Shown here: positions 22,833 through 30,231 of the stretch, in pieces | Layout of the letters: every line of letters starts with the position of its first letter | Position numbering within the stretch: the stretch's first letter is position 1 | From: Peptostreptococcaceae bacterium | Lineage (GTDB): Bacteria; Bacillota; Clostridia; Peptostreptococcales; Peptostreptococcaceae | Direction of reading: 5' to 3' | Assembly (NCBI GenBank): GCA_902363255.1 | Contig: CABIZO010000013.1 | Location: forward strand, 1 to 30,268 | Length of the DNA: 30,268 nt | Notes under the pieces: generated by a model | What the model saw: only the letters and a program-made list of their open reading frames with translations | Databases searched by the model: none | What the model was told of the DNA's origin: nothing | Made by a program: the position numbers and the translations under genes

Positions 22833-23464
22833 TTGAAGAAGTAGGAAAAATACAGGATGTAAAAAGAAACAATAAATCTTCCGTACTTACTATAGAAGGA
22901 AACAAAATATTTGAAGATATTCATATAGGGGATAGTATTTCTGTTAATGGGGTATGTCTTACAGTAACTACTTTTAGAGATAATACTTTTACTGCTGATG
23001 TAATGAATGAAACTTTAAATAGATCTTCGCTGGGAAAATTGACAAACGGAAGTTGTGTAAATCTAGAAAGAGCCATGCCTGTTAATGGGAGATTTGGAGG
23101 ACATATTGTATCAGGACATATTGATGGAACAGGACAAATAATAAAAATTGAAAAAGATGATAATGCCGTATGGTACACGATTGCAGTGCATGATAATTTA
23201 ATGAAATACATAGTAGAAAAAGGCTCTATAGCCATAGATGGCATAAGTCTTACTGTTGCAAAAATAGATTTAAAGAATTTTAGTGTATCGATTATTCCAC
23301 ATACAGCACAGAAAACTATACTTTCCCACAGATCAGTTGGGGATATTGTGAATATCGAAAATGATGTTATAGGAAAGTATGTGGAAAAGTTAATAACTTG
23401 TGAAAAAAATAAAAAAAATGAAAGTAATATAACGATGGATTTTTTAATAGAAAATGGTTTTTAG
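22817..23464 (+). CDS. ribE: Riboflavin synthase, alpha chain
   Basis: This enzyme (215 residues) converts two 6,7-dimethyl-8-ribityllumazines to riboflavin plus the pyrimidine. MFTGIVEEVGKI is the universal start. Two repeated lumazine-binding barrels lie at about 1-95 and 96-195, with SVNGVCLTVT in the first and AIDGISLTVAKID in the second; GGHIVSGHIDGTG marks the second barrel start. It overlaps ribD by 16 bases, suggesting coupled translation. The final 15-20 residues (NKKNESNITMDF) are a variable tail. It can also be named ribC in some annotations. Confidence 0.96.
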   Translation: MFTGIVEEVGKIQDVKRNNKSSVLTIEGNKIFEDIHIGDSISVNGVCLTVTTFRDNTFTADVMNETLNRSSLGKLTNGSCVNLERAMPVNGRFGGHIVSGHIDGTGQIIKIEKDDNAVWYTIAVHDNLMKYIVEKGSIAIDGISLTVAKIDLKNFSVSIIPHTAQKTILSHRSVGDIVNIENDVIGKYVEKLITCEKNKKNESNITMDFLIENGF

Positions 23465-23475
23465 GGGGAATAGAA

Positions 23476-24675
23476 ATGTTTAAAGTTAACACGATAGAAG
23501 AAGCTTTACAAGATCTTCGAGAAGGAAAAATAATAATTGTTACAGATGATGAAGATAGAGAAAATGAAGGGGACTTCATATGTGCGGCAGAGTTTGCTAC
23601 AACAGAAAATGTGAACTTTATGGCTACTCATGGCAAAGGCCTTATATGTATGCCTATGGGTAAAGAAATTTGTGATAAATTGCAACTTCCGCAAATGGTA
23701 TCGAATAACACAGATAATCACAGTACTGCTTTTGCAGTTTCTATAGATCATGTTGATACAACAACAGGAATTTCAGCAGTAGAAAGAAGTATAACAGCGA
23801 TGAAATGTGTGGATGAGAATTCTAAGCCAGAAGACTTCCGTAGACCGGGTCATATGTTTCCACTTTTATCAAAGAAAAATGGAGTATTAGAACGTAATGG
23901 TCATACAGAAGCTACAGTTGATTTAATGAAGTTAGCAGGTCTTAAAGAATGTGGTTTGTGCTGTGAAATAATGAAAAAAGACGGTTCTATGATGCGTACA
24001 TCAGAGTTAATAGAATTATCCGAAAAATGGAATCTTAAATTTATAACAATAAAAGATTTGCAAGATTATAGAAAAAGACATGATAATCTTGTTGAATGTG
24101 TAGCAAATACAAAAATGCCTACAAGTTATGGAGATTTTAGAGCCTATGGATATATAAATAAATTAAATGATGAACATCATGTTGCCTTAGTAAAAGGTGA
24201 TATAGGTGACGGAAAAGATTTATTAGTTCGTGTACATTCTGAATGTTTAACAGGAGATGCTTTTGGATCACAAAGATGCGATTGTGGAGAGCAATTTGCT
24301 GCGTCTATGAGACAAATAGATGAAGAAGGAAGAGGTATTCTTCTTTATATGAGACAAGAAGGAAGGGGAATAGGCCTTATAAATAAATTAAGAGCTTATG
24401 AATTACAAGATCAAGGAATGGATACTTTAGAGGCGAATTTAGCACTTGGGTTTGAAGGTGATATGAGAGAGTATTTTATAGGTGCACAAATACTTAGAGA
24501 TCTTGGAGCTAAAACTTTAAGACTTCTTACAAATAATCCAGATAAAGTCTATGGATTATCAGGTTTTGGTATGGAAATTATAGAAAGAATTCCAATTCAA
24601 ATGAATCCAACTATAAATGATATATATTATTTAAAAACAAAACAAGAAAAAATGGGACATATTTTAAATTACTAA
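23476..24675 (+). CDS. ribBA: Bifunctional DHBP synthase / GTP cyclohydrolase II RibBA
   Basis: RibBA (399 residues) supplies both starting compounds. The N-terminal half makes dihydroxybutanone phosphate from ribulose 5-phosphate: acidic DDEDRENEGDF (24-34), RRPGHMFPL (122-130) and NGHTEATVDLM (141-151). The C-terminal half opens GTP: zinc cysteines C257, C268 and C270 in HSECLTGDAFGSQRCDCG (254-271) and RQEGRGIGL (293-301). Both active sites look intact. The ATG follows AGGGGGAATAGAA, 11 bases after ribE. Confidence 0.97.
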   Translation: MFKVNTIEEALQDLREGKIIIVTDDEDRENEGDFICAAEFATTENVNFMATHGKGLICMPMGKEICDKLQLPQMVSNNTDNHSTAFAVSIDHVDTTTGISAVERSITAMKCVDENSKPEDFRRPGHMFPLLSKKNGVLERNGHTEATVDLMKLAGLKECGLCCEIMKKDGSMMRTSELIELSEKWNLKFITIKDLQDYRKRHDNLVECVANTKMPTSYGDFRAYGYINKLNDEHHVALVKGDIGDGKDLLVRVHSECLTGDAFGSQRCDCGEQFAASMRQIDEEGRGILLYMRQEGRGIGLINKLRAYELQDQGMDTLEANLALGFEGDMREYFIGAQILRDLGAKTLRLLTNNPDKVYGLSGFGMEIIERIPIQMNPTINDIYYLKTKQEKMGHILNY

Positions 24676-24719
24676 AATTCGTTAGTATAAAATTAAAATT
24701 ATAAAAGGAGAGAGCAAAT

Positions 24720-25187
24720 ATGAAATTATATGAAGGAAAATTAGTATCAAAGGATATAAAAATAGGGATAGTAGCAGCTCGTTTTAATGAATTTATAACA
24801 TCTAAATTATTAGGTGGAGCAGTAGATGCGTTAAAACGTCATGATGTAGATGAAAACAATATAGAAGTAGCATGGGTACCAGGGGCATTTGAAATACCTT
24901 TAATAGCATCAAAAATGGCTAAAAGCAAAAAATATGATGCAATAATATGTTTAGGAGCAGTAATTCGTGGAAATACAAGTCACTATGATTATGTGTGTAG
25001 TGAAGTTTCAAAGGGGATTGCTCATGTATCATTAAACAATGATATACCAGTAATGTTTGGCGTAGTTACTACAGAAAATATAGAACAAGCAATAGAGCGT
25101 GCAGGTACAAAAGCAGGTAATAAAGGATTCGATTGTGCTGTAGGTGCTATAGAAATGGTTAATCTAATAAGAGAAATAGAAGCTTAA
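24720..25187 (+). CDS. ribH: 6,7-dimethyl-8-ribityllumazine synthase
   Basis: RibH (155 residues) joins the pyrimidine and dihydroxybutanone phosphate to make lumazine, usually as a 60-subunit shell or pentamer. GIVAARFNEFITSKLLGGA (about 17-35), WVPGAFEIPL (51-60), GAVIRGNTSHYDYVC (79-93) with the catalytic His, and GNKGFDCAVGAIEM near the end are diagnostic. The ATG follows AAAGGAGAGAG. It is the last gene of the riboflavin operon, with a terminator 54 bases later. Confidence 0.97.
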   Translation: MKLYEGKLVSKDIKIGIVAARFNEFITSKLLGGAVDALKRHDVDENNIEVAWVPGAFEIPLIASKMAKSKKYDAIICLGAVIRGNTSHYDYVCSEVSKGIAHVSLNNDIPVMFGVVTTENIEQAIERAGTKAGNKGFDCAVGAIEMVNLIREIEA

Positions 25188-25241
25188 TAATGTTTCACAG
25201 AAAACAATTATAATTGAATAATAAAATATGAAGTTAATTAG

Positions 25242-25271
25242 AAACTCATGGTAAAATACCATGAGTTTTTT
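25242..25271 (+). terminator. Terminator after ribH
   Basis: AAACTCATGGTA (25242-25253) pairs with TACCATGAGTTT (25257-25268) around AAA, then more T residues. It separates the riboflavin operon from the VanZ/two-component operon. Confidence 0.92.
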
Positions 25272-25272
25272 G

Positions 25273-25291
25273 TAAGAATTTCTTAAGAATT
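25273..25291 (+). promoter_or_regulatory. Direct repeat, candidate response-regulator site
   Basis: TAAGAATT occurs at 25273-25280 and 25284-25291, 11 bases start to start, one helical turn. This spacing is usual for OmpR/PhoB-type regulators, one of which is encoded two genes downstream. A -10-like TATTATATA (25321-25329) follows at a plausible distance, and no consensus -35 is visible, as in activator-dependent promoters. Confidence 0.4.
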
Positions 25292-25376
25292 AAAGTAACT
25301 GTTATGTAATAATTGTATTTTATTATATAAGTACAGTAAGGATAGAATTCGACAAAGAATGGAAAGGGAAAATAAT

Positions 25377-25931
25377 ATGATTATTCAATATATTTGGGAA
25401 GGAATATGGATACTAAGTAGAAGCCTAATACTAGGAGCAATAATATATTTAATAATCCTAGGTGGATTATATTTAACTAATAAAAGAAGAGAATTTAAAG
25501 TAAGACATATTATTTATGAAATGCTATTAAGCATATATACAGTAGCATTGTTGAAGATTACAGGAATAATAGGAATGAAATTCTATTTTTCTTATGTTAT
25601 GAATGGAATGTATAATTTAAGTCTTATTCCTTTTCAAGAAACGTCTTTAATGATGATATTCTTAAACTTTTTATTATTTATTCCTTATGGAATATTATTG
25701 CCATGTGTATTTAAAAATCTAAGATTTAGCTATAAGAGAGTTGTCATGATAGGATTTATGACTAGCTTAAGTATAGAAGTATTACAATTATTTGGTGGTA
25801 GATATGCAGAAATTGATGATCTTTTAATAAATTCATTGGGTACATTTGTAGGTTTTATGATTTATAACTATGTAGCTAATAATATATTAAAAAATGAGAA
25901 GTTTATAAAAGGATGTGATTCTAGTGTATAA
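25377..25931 (+). CDS. VanZ-family membrane protein
   Basis: This 184-residue protein has five hydrophobic segments at about 11-33, 46-66, 93-111, 120-138 and 150-168. The family pattern is visible: NFLLFIPYGILLP (97-109), then SIEVLQLFGGRYAEIDDLLINSLGTFVG (split as SIEVLQLFGGR and EIDDLLINSLGTFVG). VanZ itself gives low-level teicoplanin resistance; most relatives have no proven role beyond the cell envelope. An ATG at 25359 is in frame, but GGAAAGGGA lies between it and the ATG at 25377, which is therefore chosen. The response regulator starts 38 bases later. Confidence 0.85.
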   Translation: MIIQYIWEGIWILSRSLILGAIIYLIILGGLYLTNKRREFKVRHIIYEMLLSIYTVALLKITGIIGMKFYFSYVMNGMYNLSLIPFQETSLMMIFLNFLLFIPYGILLPCVFKNLRFSYKRVVMIGFMTSLSIEVLQLFGGRYAEIDDLLINSLGTFVGFMIYNYVANNILKNEKFIKGCDSSV

Positions 25932-25969
25932 TACAAGTTATAAAAAAATGTATAAAGGAGATGACGGGA

Positions 25970-26668
25970 ATGTACAACATATTAGTAGTGGATGATGATA
26001 AAGAAATAGTTGAATCAATAGAGATATTTTTAAGAAATGAAGGTTATAACGTATATAAAGCATATAACGGAATAGAAGCTTTAGATGTATTAGTAAATAA
26101 AGAAGTACACTTAATACTTATGGATATAATGATGCCTAAACTAGACGGAATAAAAGCAACGATAAAAATAAGGGAAGAAAAAAACATACCAATAATATTG
26201 GTGTCAGCTAAAAGTGAAGATACAGACAAGATAATGGGACTTAATATAGGAGCAGATGACTATATAACAAAGCCATTTAATTTATTAGAACTTATTGCTA
26301 GAGTAAAGTCTAACTTAAGAAGATATGTAACACTAGGAACTTATAACAACAATTTAAACAATAAAGAAGTATTAAGTAGTGGAGGACTAGAACTAAATAC
26401 ATCTACAAAAGAAGTGAAAGTAGATGGACAAGTAATAAAAGTAACTCCAATAGAGTTTAAAATATTAAATTTACTTCTTGCCAATAAAGGAAGAGTATTT
26501 TCAATAGATGAAATATATGAAAAAGTATGGAATGAAGAAAGCTTCAATGTAGAGAATACAGTTGCAGTCCATATAAGAAGAATAAGAGAAAAAGTTGAAA
26601 TAAATCCAAAAGAACCAAGATATTTAAAAGTTGTGTGGGGGGTTGGATACAAAATTGAAAAATTATAA
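25970..26668 (+). CDS. OmpR/VanR-family response regulator
   Basis: This DNA-binding regulator (232 residues) has a receiver domain (about 1-118) with acidic D8-D9-D10, phosphoacceptor D52 (LILMDIMMPKLDG), S79 and K101 (KPFN), and a C-terminal winged helix (about 130-232) with VTPIEFKILNLLLANKGRVFS-type sequence (TPIEFKILNLLLANKG) and VAVHIRRIREKVE. An ATG at 25961 abuts AGGAG directly, so the ATG at 25970 is used. Its kinase is most likely the gene at 26867. The sequence resembles VanR-type regulators of envelope stress; the target is unknown, although the upstream direct repeat is a candidate. Confidence 0.9.
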   Translation: MYNILVVDDDKEIVESIEIFLRNEGYNVYKAYNGIEALDVLVNKEVHLILMDIMMPKLDGIKATIKIREEKNIPIILVSAKSEDTDKIMGLNIGADDYITKPFNLLELIARVKSNLRRYVTLGTYNNNLNNKEVLSSGGLELNTSTKEVKVDGQVIKVTPIEFKILNLLLANKGRVFSIDEIYEKVWNEESFNVENTVAVHIRRIREKVEINPKEPRYLKVVWGVGYKIEKL

Positions 26669-26696
26669 TGGAAAAGTATTTAGAGAAAGAAGCTTA

Positions 26697-26849
26697 ATGT
26701 TTAATTTTATATTTATATTACTAATGTTTGCTATAACTCAGATAGTAGGAATTATAATATGTTTTAATTATGGTGATATGAATATATTTTTAGATACAAT
26801 AATTATATTTGCATTGAATTATGTATTATATAAGGCTTTAAGATTCTAA
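26697..26849 (+). CDS. Small two-helix membrane protein, unknown function
   Basis: A 50-residue protein starting MFNFIFILLMFAIT has two hydrophobic stretches (about 2-23 and 29-46) joined by a short NYGDMN turn and ends YKALRF. I do not recognise the family. It fits exactly in the gap between the response regulator and kinase genes and ends 17 bases before the kinase, so it is probably translated. The ATG at 26697 has only a weak site (AAAGAAG); a TTG at 26655 in the same frame, after a GGGGGG run inside the regulator gene, would add 14 mostly basic residues. It may be a kinase accessory or membrane partner of VanZ; this is inference. Confidence 0.6.
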   Translation: MFNFIFILLMFAITQIVGIIICFNYGDMNIFLDTIIIFALNYVLYKALRF

Positions 26850-26866
26850 ATAAAGAAGGAGAATAT

Positions 26867-28894
26867 ATGAAAGGAAATAGAGGATTTAAATTTATCAACT
26901 TAGTAATCATATTTATATGCATATCAGCGTTTTTATCAACAATACCTACAACAATTAGTTTATTTGCTAATGGAGCGGGAGTATTTACTAGCTATATGCA
27001 TAAGGAACAGTTTGCTATAGAAGATGAATTTTATAAAAGTAGAGCTTTTGATAGTAACTTAATGAGCTATTTAACATCAGCTACTAGTGGAAGTTTACAA
27101 GGTACAGATAAAGATACATCTGATGAAGATAAAAAAAATATAGAAAAAACAAGAAAGTGGGCAAGAGAGGAATTAAAAACCATATCTAATCTTAATTATT
27201 TTATTATAAATAAAGATACAGGTGAGGTTTATACAAATACAAATTCTAAAACCGCGAAAGAGTTTCAAGATAATTATAAAGGCGAATGTGACGTAAAAAT
27301 ATCATCCAATAACCACAATGTTAGTTATTCAAAAACATTTGGGAATAAGGAGTATAAGAGTTCGAATGTAAATGCTGAATTAGGATTTGTTATGCAATTA
27401 AGAAATGGTGATATATACATGTCTATACCTGAAAATTTTGAAAGATCTCCAGGCATTTATGACAGAATATATGAAACTAAGAGTAATTTTGAAAGGGATA
27501 TAATATATGTTCAAATAATATTAACAACTTTAGGAGGTTCATTAATATTAGGAATAATATCGACATTCTTATATAAAAGAAGCAAAGCTGAGTTATTTGA
27601 TAAGGATAGTTTCTGGTTAAAGCTAAGTAAACTTATACCGTTGGAGTTATATATAGTTGGATTAATCTGTGCAGCAGTATTTTTAATGCAAAGTATTGAT
27701 TACTCATATGATTTGCTTAGTAGTTTCGTATTTAGCTTTTTTGGTATAGGGTTTGTTTTAACTGTATTTTATATATTTAACAAACAAATAAATAGCTATG
27801 ATAATAAGTTGGATTTCTTTAAAACGGCTTTTATTTACAGAGTGTTCAACTTTTCTAAAAAAGCATTTATAAGAACATTAAAATTAACGAAGAGTATGCC
27901 TCTATCAAAGAGAATAGTATGTTTAGCAATAGTATGTATAGGAGTTAATTTATTTTTAATGATATTTGCCATATCAGATTATAATCCGTTTATTGCAATT
28001 ATAGCAGCTATTTTAACAATAGGTGGATTTGCTTACTATGTATTAAAAAAACTATGGTATCTATCTTATATAATGGATGGAACTCAAAGAATAAAAAACG
28101 GAGATATACATCATAAGTTAAAATTAATCGGAGAGGACAACTTTACAACTTTAGCAGATAATATAAACAATATAAGAGATGGTCTAGACAAGGCTATAGA
28201 TAATCAGTTAAAAAGTGAGAGAATGAAATCGGAACTTATTACAAATGTATCTCATGATTTAAAAACTCCTCTGACTTCAATAATAAACTATATAGAATTA
28301 ATTAAAAAAGAAGAGGATATTAGTCCTGAATATCTAAAAGATTATGTAAATGTACTAGACTCAAAATCAAAAAGATTAAAAATACTAATAGAAGATTTAT
28401 TTGAAGCTAGTAAAGCTAGTAGCGGAAATATAGAATTAAATATGGGGAAAATAGACCTTACTCAGTTGCTGAGACAATCTATTGGTGAGATGGAAGAAAA
28501 ACTATCAGAAGCTAACTTAGATTTAAAAATAAATGTACCAGAAGAAAAATCATATGTGAGAGCAGATGGACGTAGACTATATAGAGTACTTGAAAATTTA
28601 CTAAGCAATATAGCGAAGTACTCTTTACCAAATACAAGAGTATATATAGATATTATTGAGGAAGATAACAAAGTAAAATTAACAATGAAGAATATATCTT
28701 CTTATGAATTGAATTTTGATCCAGACGAAATAATGGAAAGATTTAAAAGAGCTGATGAATCTAGAAATACAGAAGGTAGCGGACTAGGGCTTGCTATAGC
28801 TAGAGATTTAGTAAACTTACAAGGGGGAGTTTTCTCTATAGATATTGATGGAGACTTGTTTAAATCTATAATTGAATTTGATGCAATAAGATAA
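26867..28894 (+). CDS. Sensor histidine kinase with six predicted membrane helices
   Basis: This 675-residue kinase has a first helix at about 8-33, an extracytoplasmic region at 34-211, helices near 212-235, 258-276, 281-304, 349-369 and 374-393, then a HAMP-like linker (about 394-447). The HisKA domain has VSHDLKTPLTS with H463. In the ATPase domain the N box is NLLSNIAKYS (577-586) and GSGLGLAIA (637-645) is the G2 box. The usual DxGxG (G1) is replaced by KNISSYELNFDPDEI, a variant I have seen in clostridial kinases, so activity is not ruled out. The ATG follows GAAGGAGAA. It is the last gene of its operon. Confidence 0.9.
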   Translation: MKGNRGFKFINLVIIFICISAFLSTIPTTISLFANGAGVFTSYMHKEQFAIEDEFYKSRAFDSNLMSYLTSATSGSLQGTDKDTSDEDKKNIEKTRKWAREELKTISNLNYFIINKDTGEVYTNTNSKTAKEFQDNYKGECDVKISSNNHNVSYSKTFGNKEYKSSNVNAELGFVMQLRNGDIYMSIPENFERSPGIYDRIYETKSNFERDIIYVQIILTTLGGSLILGIISTFLYKRSKAELFDKDSFWLKLSKLIPLELYIVGLICAAVFLMQSIDYSYDLLSSFVFSFFGIGFVLTVFYIFNKQINSYDNKLDFFKTAFIYRVFNFSKKAFIRTLKLTKSMPLSKRIVCLAIVCIGVNLFLMIFAISDYNPFIAIIAAILTIGGFAYYVLKKLWYLSYIMDGTQRIKNGDIHHKLKLIGEDNFTTLADNINNIRDGLDKAIDNQLKSERMKSELITNVSHDLKTPLTSIINYIELIKKEEDISPEYLKDYVNVLDSKSKRLKILIEDLFEASKASSGNIELNMGKIDLTQLLRQSIGEMEEKLSEANLDLKINVPEEKSYVRADGRRLYRVLENLLSNIAKYSLPNTRVYIDIIEEDNKVKLTMKNISSYELNFDPDEIMERFKRADESRNTEGSGLGLAIARDLVNLQGGVFSIDIDGDLFKSIIEFDAIR

Positions 28895-28909
28895 ACTATT
28901 AAATATTTT

Positions 28910-28940
28910 GGGATATACTTTTATAGTATGTCCCCTTTTA
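28910..28940 (+). terminator. Terminator after the histidine kinase
   Basis: GGGATATACT (28910-28919) pairs with AGTATGTCCC (28925-28934) with one G-U, then CTTTT. It ends the VanZ/two-component operon, so cwlD needs its own promoter. Confidence 0.8.
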
Positions 28941-28961
28941 ATTTAAATAAAGTAATAAATC

Positions 28962-28990
28962 AATACAAACCCCAATATAAATATATGGGG
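28962..28990 (+). promoter_or_regulatory. Candidate sporulation -10 and RBS-covering hairpin before cwlD
   Basis: CCCCA (28970-28974) pairs with TGGGG (28986-28990), and inner A/T pairs lengthen the stem. The 3' arm is the cwlD ribosome binding site GGGGTGAT, so it would be hidden when folded. Just upstream, AATACAAA (28962-28969) resembles a sigma-E-type -10 (CATACAAT), which would suit a sporulation gene; no good -35 was found. Confidence 0.35.
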
Positions 28991-28997
28991 TGATAAT

Positions 28998-29711
28998 GTG
29001 AGCAAATTAAGTAAAAAAATAATTTTTGGAATAATATCTTTGCTATTAGTAATCGTATCTATAATAGAAATACAAACTGCATCAGAAGAAACTATAAAAG
29101 TAATGCCTATAACGAACAAAACTATAATAGTAGATGCAGGTCATGGGGGTATAGATCCTGGGGCTATGACTGATGATAAATCGATACTAGAAAAAGATGT
29201 TAATCTAAAAATAGCTAAGAAAGTTAAAGAACTAATAGAAGCTAGTGGTGCAGTAGTAATATTGACTAGAAATGATGACACAAGTTTATATACTGAAGAA
29301 GCTGGAAAAAGCATAAGACAAAAGTACAATGAAAATCTAAAAAATAGAAAGAAAATAATTGATGAATCTTCAGCAGATATGTTTGTATCTATACATCTTA
29401 ATAAATTTGAACAGTCAAAGTACTATGGGGCACAAACTTTTTATCCAGCAGGAAAAGAACAAGATAAGCAATTAGCAACTTATATTCAAAGTGAATTAAA
29501 AAGAGTAGTAGATAACACAAATAATAGAAAAATAAAGCCAAGGGATGATATTTATCTAATAAAAGATAATGAAATACCTTCTACATTAATAGAGTGTGGC
29601 TTCCTTTCTAATGACAAAGAAGCTAAACTATTAAATGATGAAGAGTATCAAGATCAAATAGCATGGGCTATTTATGTTGGTATACAAAGATATTTTAGTG
29701 AAGATAAGTAA
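28998..29711 (+). CDS. cwlD: N-acetylmuramoyl-L-alanine amidase CwlD
   Basis: CwlD (237 residues) helps make muramic lactam in the spore cortex, needed for germination. It has a single N-terminal helix (about 7-25, signal or anchor) and an Amidase_3 domain (about 41-233). The zinc ligands are H49 (VDAGHGGIDPG), E66 and H133 (VSIHLN), with catalytic E199 in TLIECGFLSN. The start is GTG at 28998 after GGGGTGAT. It sits before the rRNA operon. Its presence implies a spore-former, though cwlD alone does not prove it. Confidence 0.9.
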   Translation: MSKLSKKIIFGIISLLLVIVSIIEIQTASEETIKVMPITNKTIIVDAGHGGIDPGAMTDDKSILEKDVNLKIAKKVKELIEASGAVVILTRNDDTSLYTEEAGKSIRQKYNENLKNRKKIIDESSADMFVSIHLNKFEQSKYYGAQTFYPAGKEQDKQLATYIQSELKRVVDNTNNRKIKPRDDIYLIKDNEIPSTLIECGFLSNDKEAKLLNDEEYQDQIAWAIYVGIQRYFSEDK

Positions 29712-29744
29712 AATTAATTTTATTAAAGTACATAACCATATTAG

Positions 29745-29779
29745 AAGTTATAAGATCTATTGGGTTTTATAACTTTTAA
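29745..29779 (+). terminator. Probable terminator after cwlD
   Basis: AAGTTATAAGATC (29745-29757) pairs with GGGTTTTATAACTT (3' arm ending at 29775) through a stem of about 13 pairs including two G-U. The following TTAATATTTAA is a weak T tract. It keeps cwlD transcription out of the rRNA operon. Confidence 0.6.
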
Positions 29780-29909
29780 TATTTAATAAATTATAATTAT
29801 TTAAAAAATATTAAAAATAAAAATGTACTTAAATGAGTATATAACTACGATTAGGGCATATAATATATTTACTGGAATTAAATATATAAAAAAAGTTTTA
29901 TAAAAAGTG

Positions 29910-29938
29910 TTGACCAATTTATTTTAAGGTGGTATAGT
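29910..29938 (+). promoter_or_regulatory. rRNA promoter P1
   Basis: TTGACC at 29910-29915 and TATAGT at 29933-29938 are 17 bases apart, with A-rich DNA upstream. A hairpin at 29944-29964 (TTGTCC with GGACAA) would form at the very start of its transcript. Confidence 0.75.
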
Positions 29939-29993
29939 AATACTTGTCCTTGAGACAGGGACAAAACGCCAACAAAAATTTTGAAAAAGGTTG

Positions 29994-30023
29994 TTGACAG
30001 AGGTAGTCTTTAAATGGTAAGAT
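29994..30023 (+). promoter_or_regulatory. rRNA promoter P2
   Basis: TTGACA at 29994-29999 and TAAGAT at 30018-30023 are 18 bases apart. The upstream A/T-rich sequence AACAAAAATTTTGAAAAAGG serves as a likely UP element and is repeated at P3. Confidence 0.75.
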
Positions 30024-30070
30024 AAAACTTGTTGAAAAGATAACGTGTTAACAAAGATTTGAAAAAAATG

Positions 30071-30099
30071 TTGACAAAACAAATAAGCCTTGGTAAAAT
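30071..30099 (+). promoter_or_regulatory. rRNA promoter P3
   Basis: TTGACA at 30071-30076 and TAAAAT at 30094-30099 are 17 bases apart, again preceded by an AACAAAGATTTGAAAAAA element. It is the last consensus promoter before the 16S gene. Confidence 0.8.
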
Positions 30100-30116
30100 A
30101 GATAAGGTGACAAAAT

Positions 30117-30140
30117 AAAGAACTTTGAAAATTAAACAGT
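30117..30140 (+). promoter_or_regulatory. BoxA-like antitermination sequence in the rRNA leader
   Basis: The stretch with GAACTTTGAAAATTAAACAG resembles the boxA region seen in firmicute rRNA leaders, where NusB and S10 bind. It lies between P3 and the 16S gene. The match is by recall and moderate. Confidence 0.5.
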
Positions 30141-30231
30141 AGGTTGACAATAAATTAATTCTTTAAGAATTAAACACAAACAAACCAAGCCAGATATTCA
30201 GATAATGATTAGCTGAGCAATTGGACAACTT

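Noticed and set aside
25904..25932. A promoter for the response regulator with TATAAT at 25927-25932
   Set aside because: The -10 matches well but overlaps the VanZ stop codon and has no acceptable -35, and TG sits one base too close for an extended -10. Kept only as a weak possibility.
26668..26697. Nine-codon frame starting at the ATG that overlaps the response regulator stop
   Set aside because: It is too short to support and lies in a different frame from the small membrane protein; it could at most be a coupling peptide.
25377..28894. Complete glycopeptide resistance (van) cluster
   Set aside because: Only VanZ-like and two-component genes are present; no D-Ala-D-Lac/Ser ligase, dehydrogenase or dipeptidase genes occur in the window.
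30144..30172. A fourth rRNA promoter (TTGACA at 30144-30149)
   Set aside because: No acceptable -10 lies 16-18 bases downstream; the sequence there is GAATTAAACA. It may be a remnant of the repeated module.
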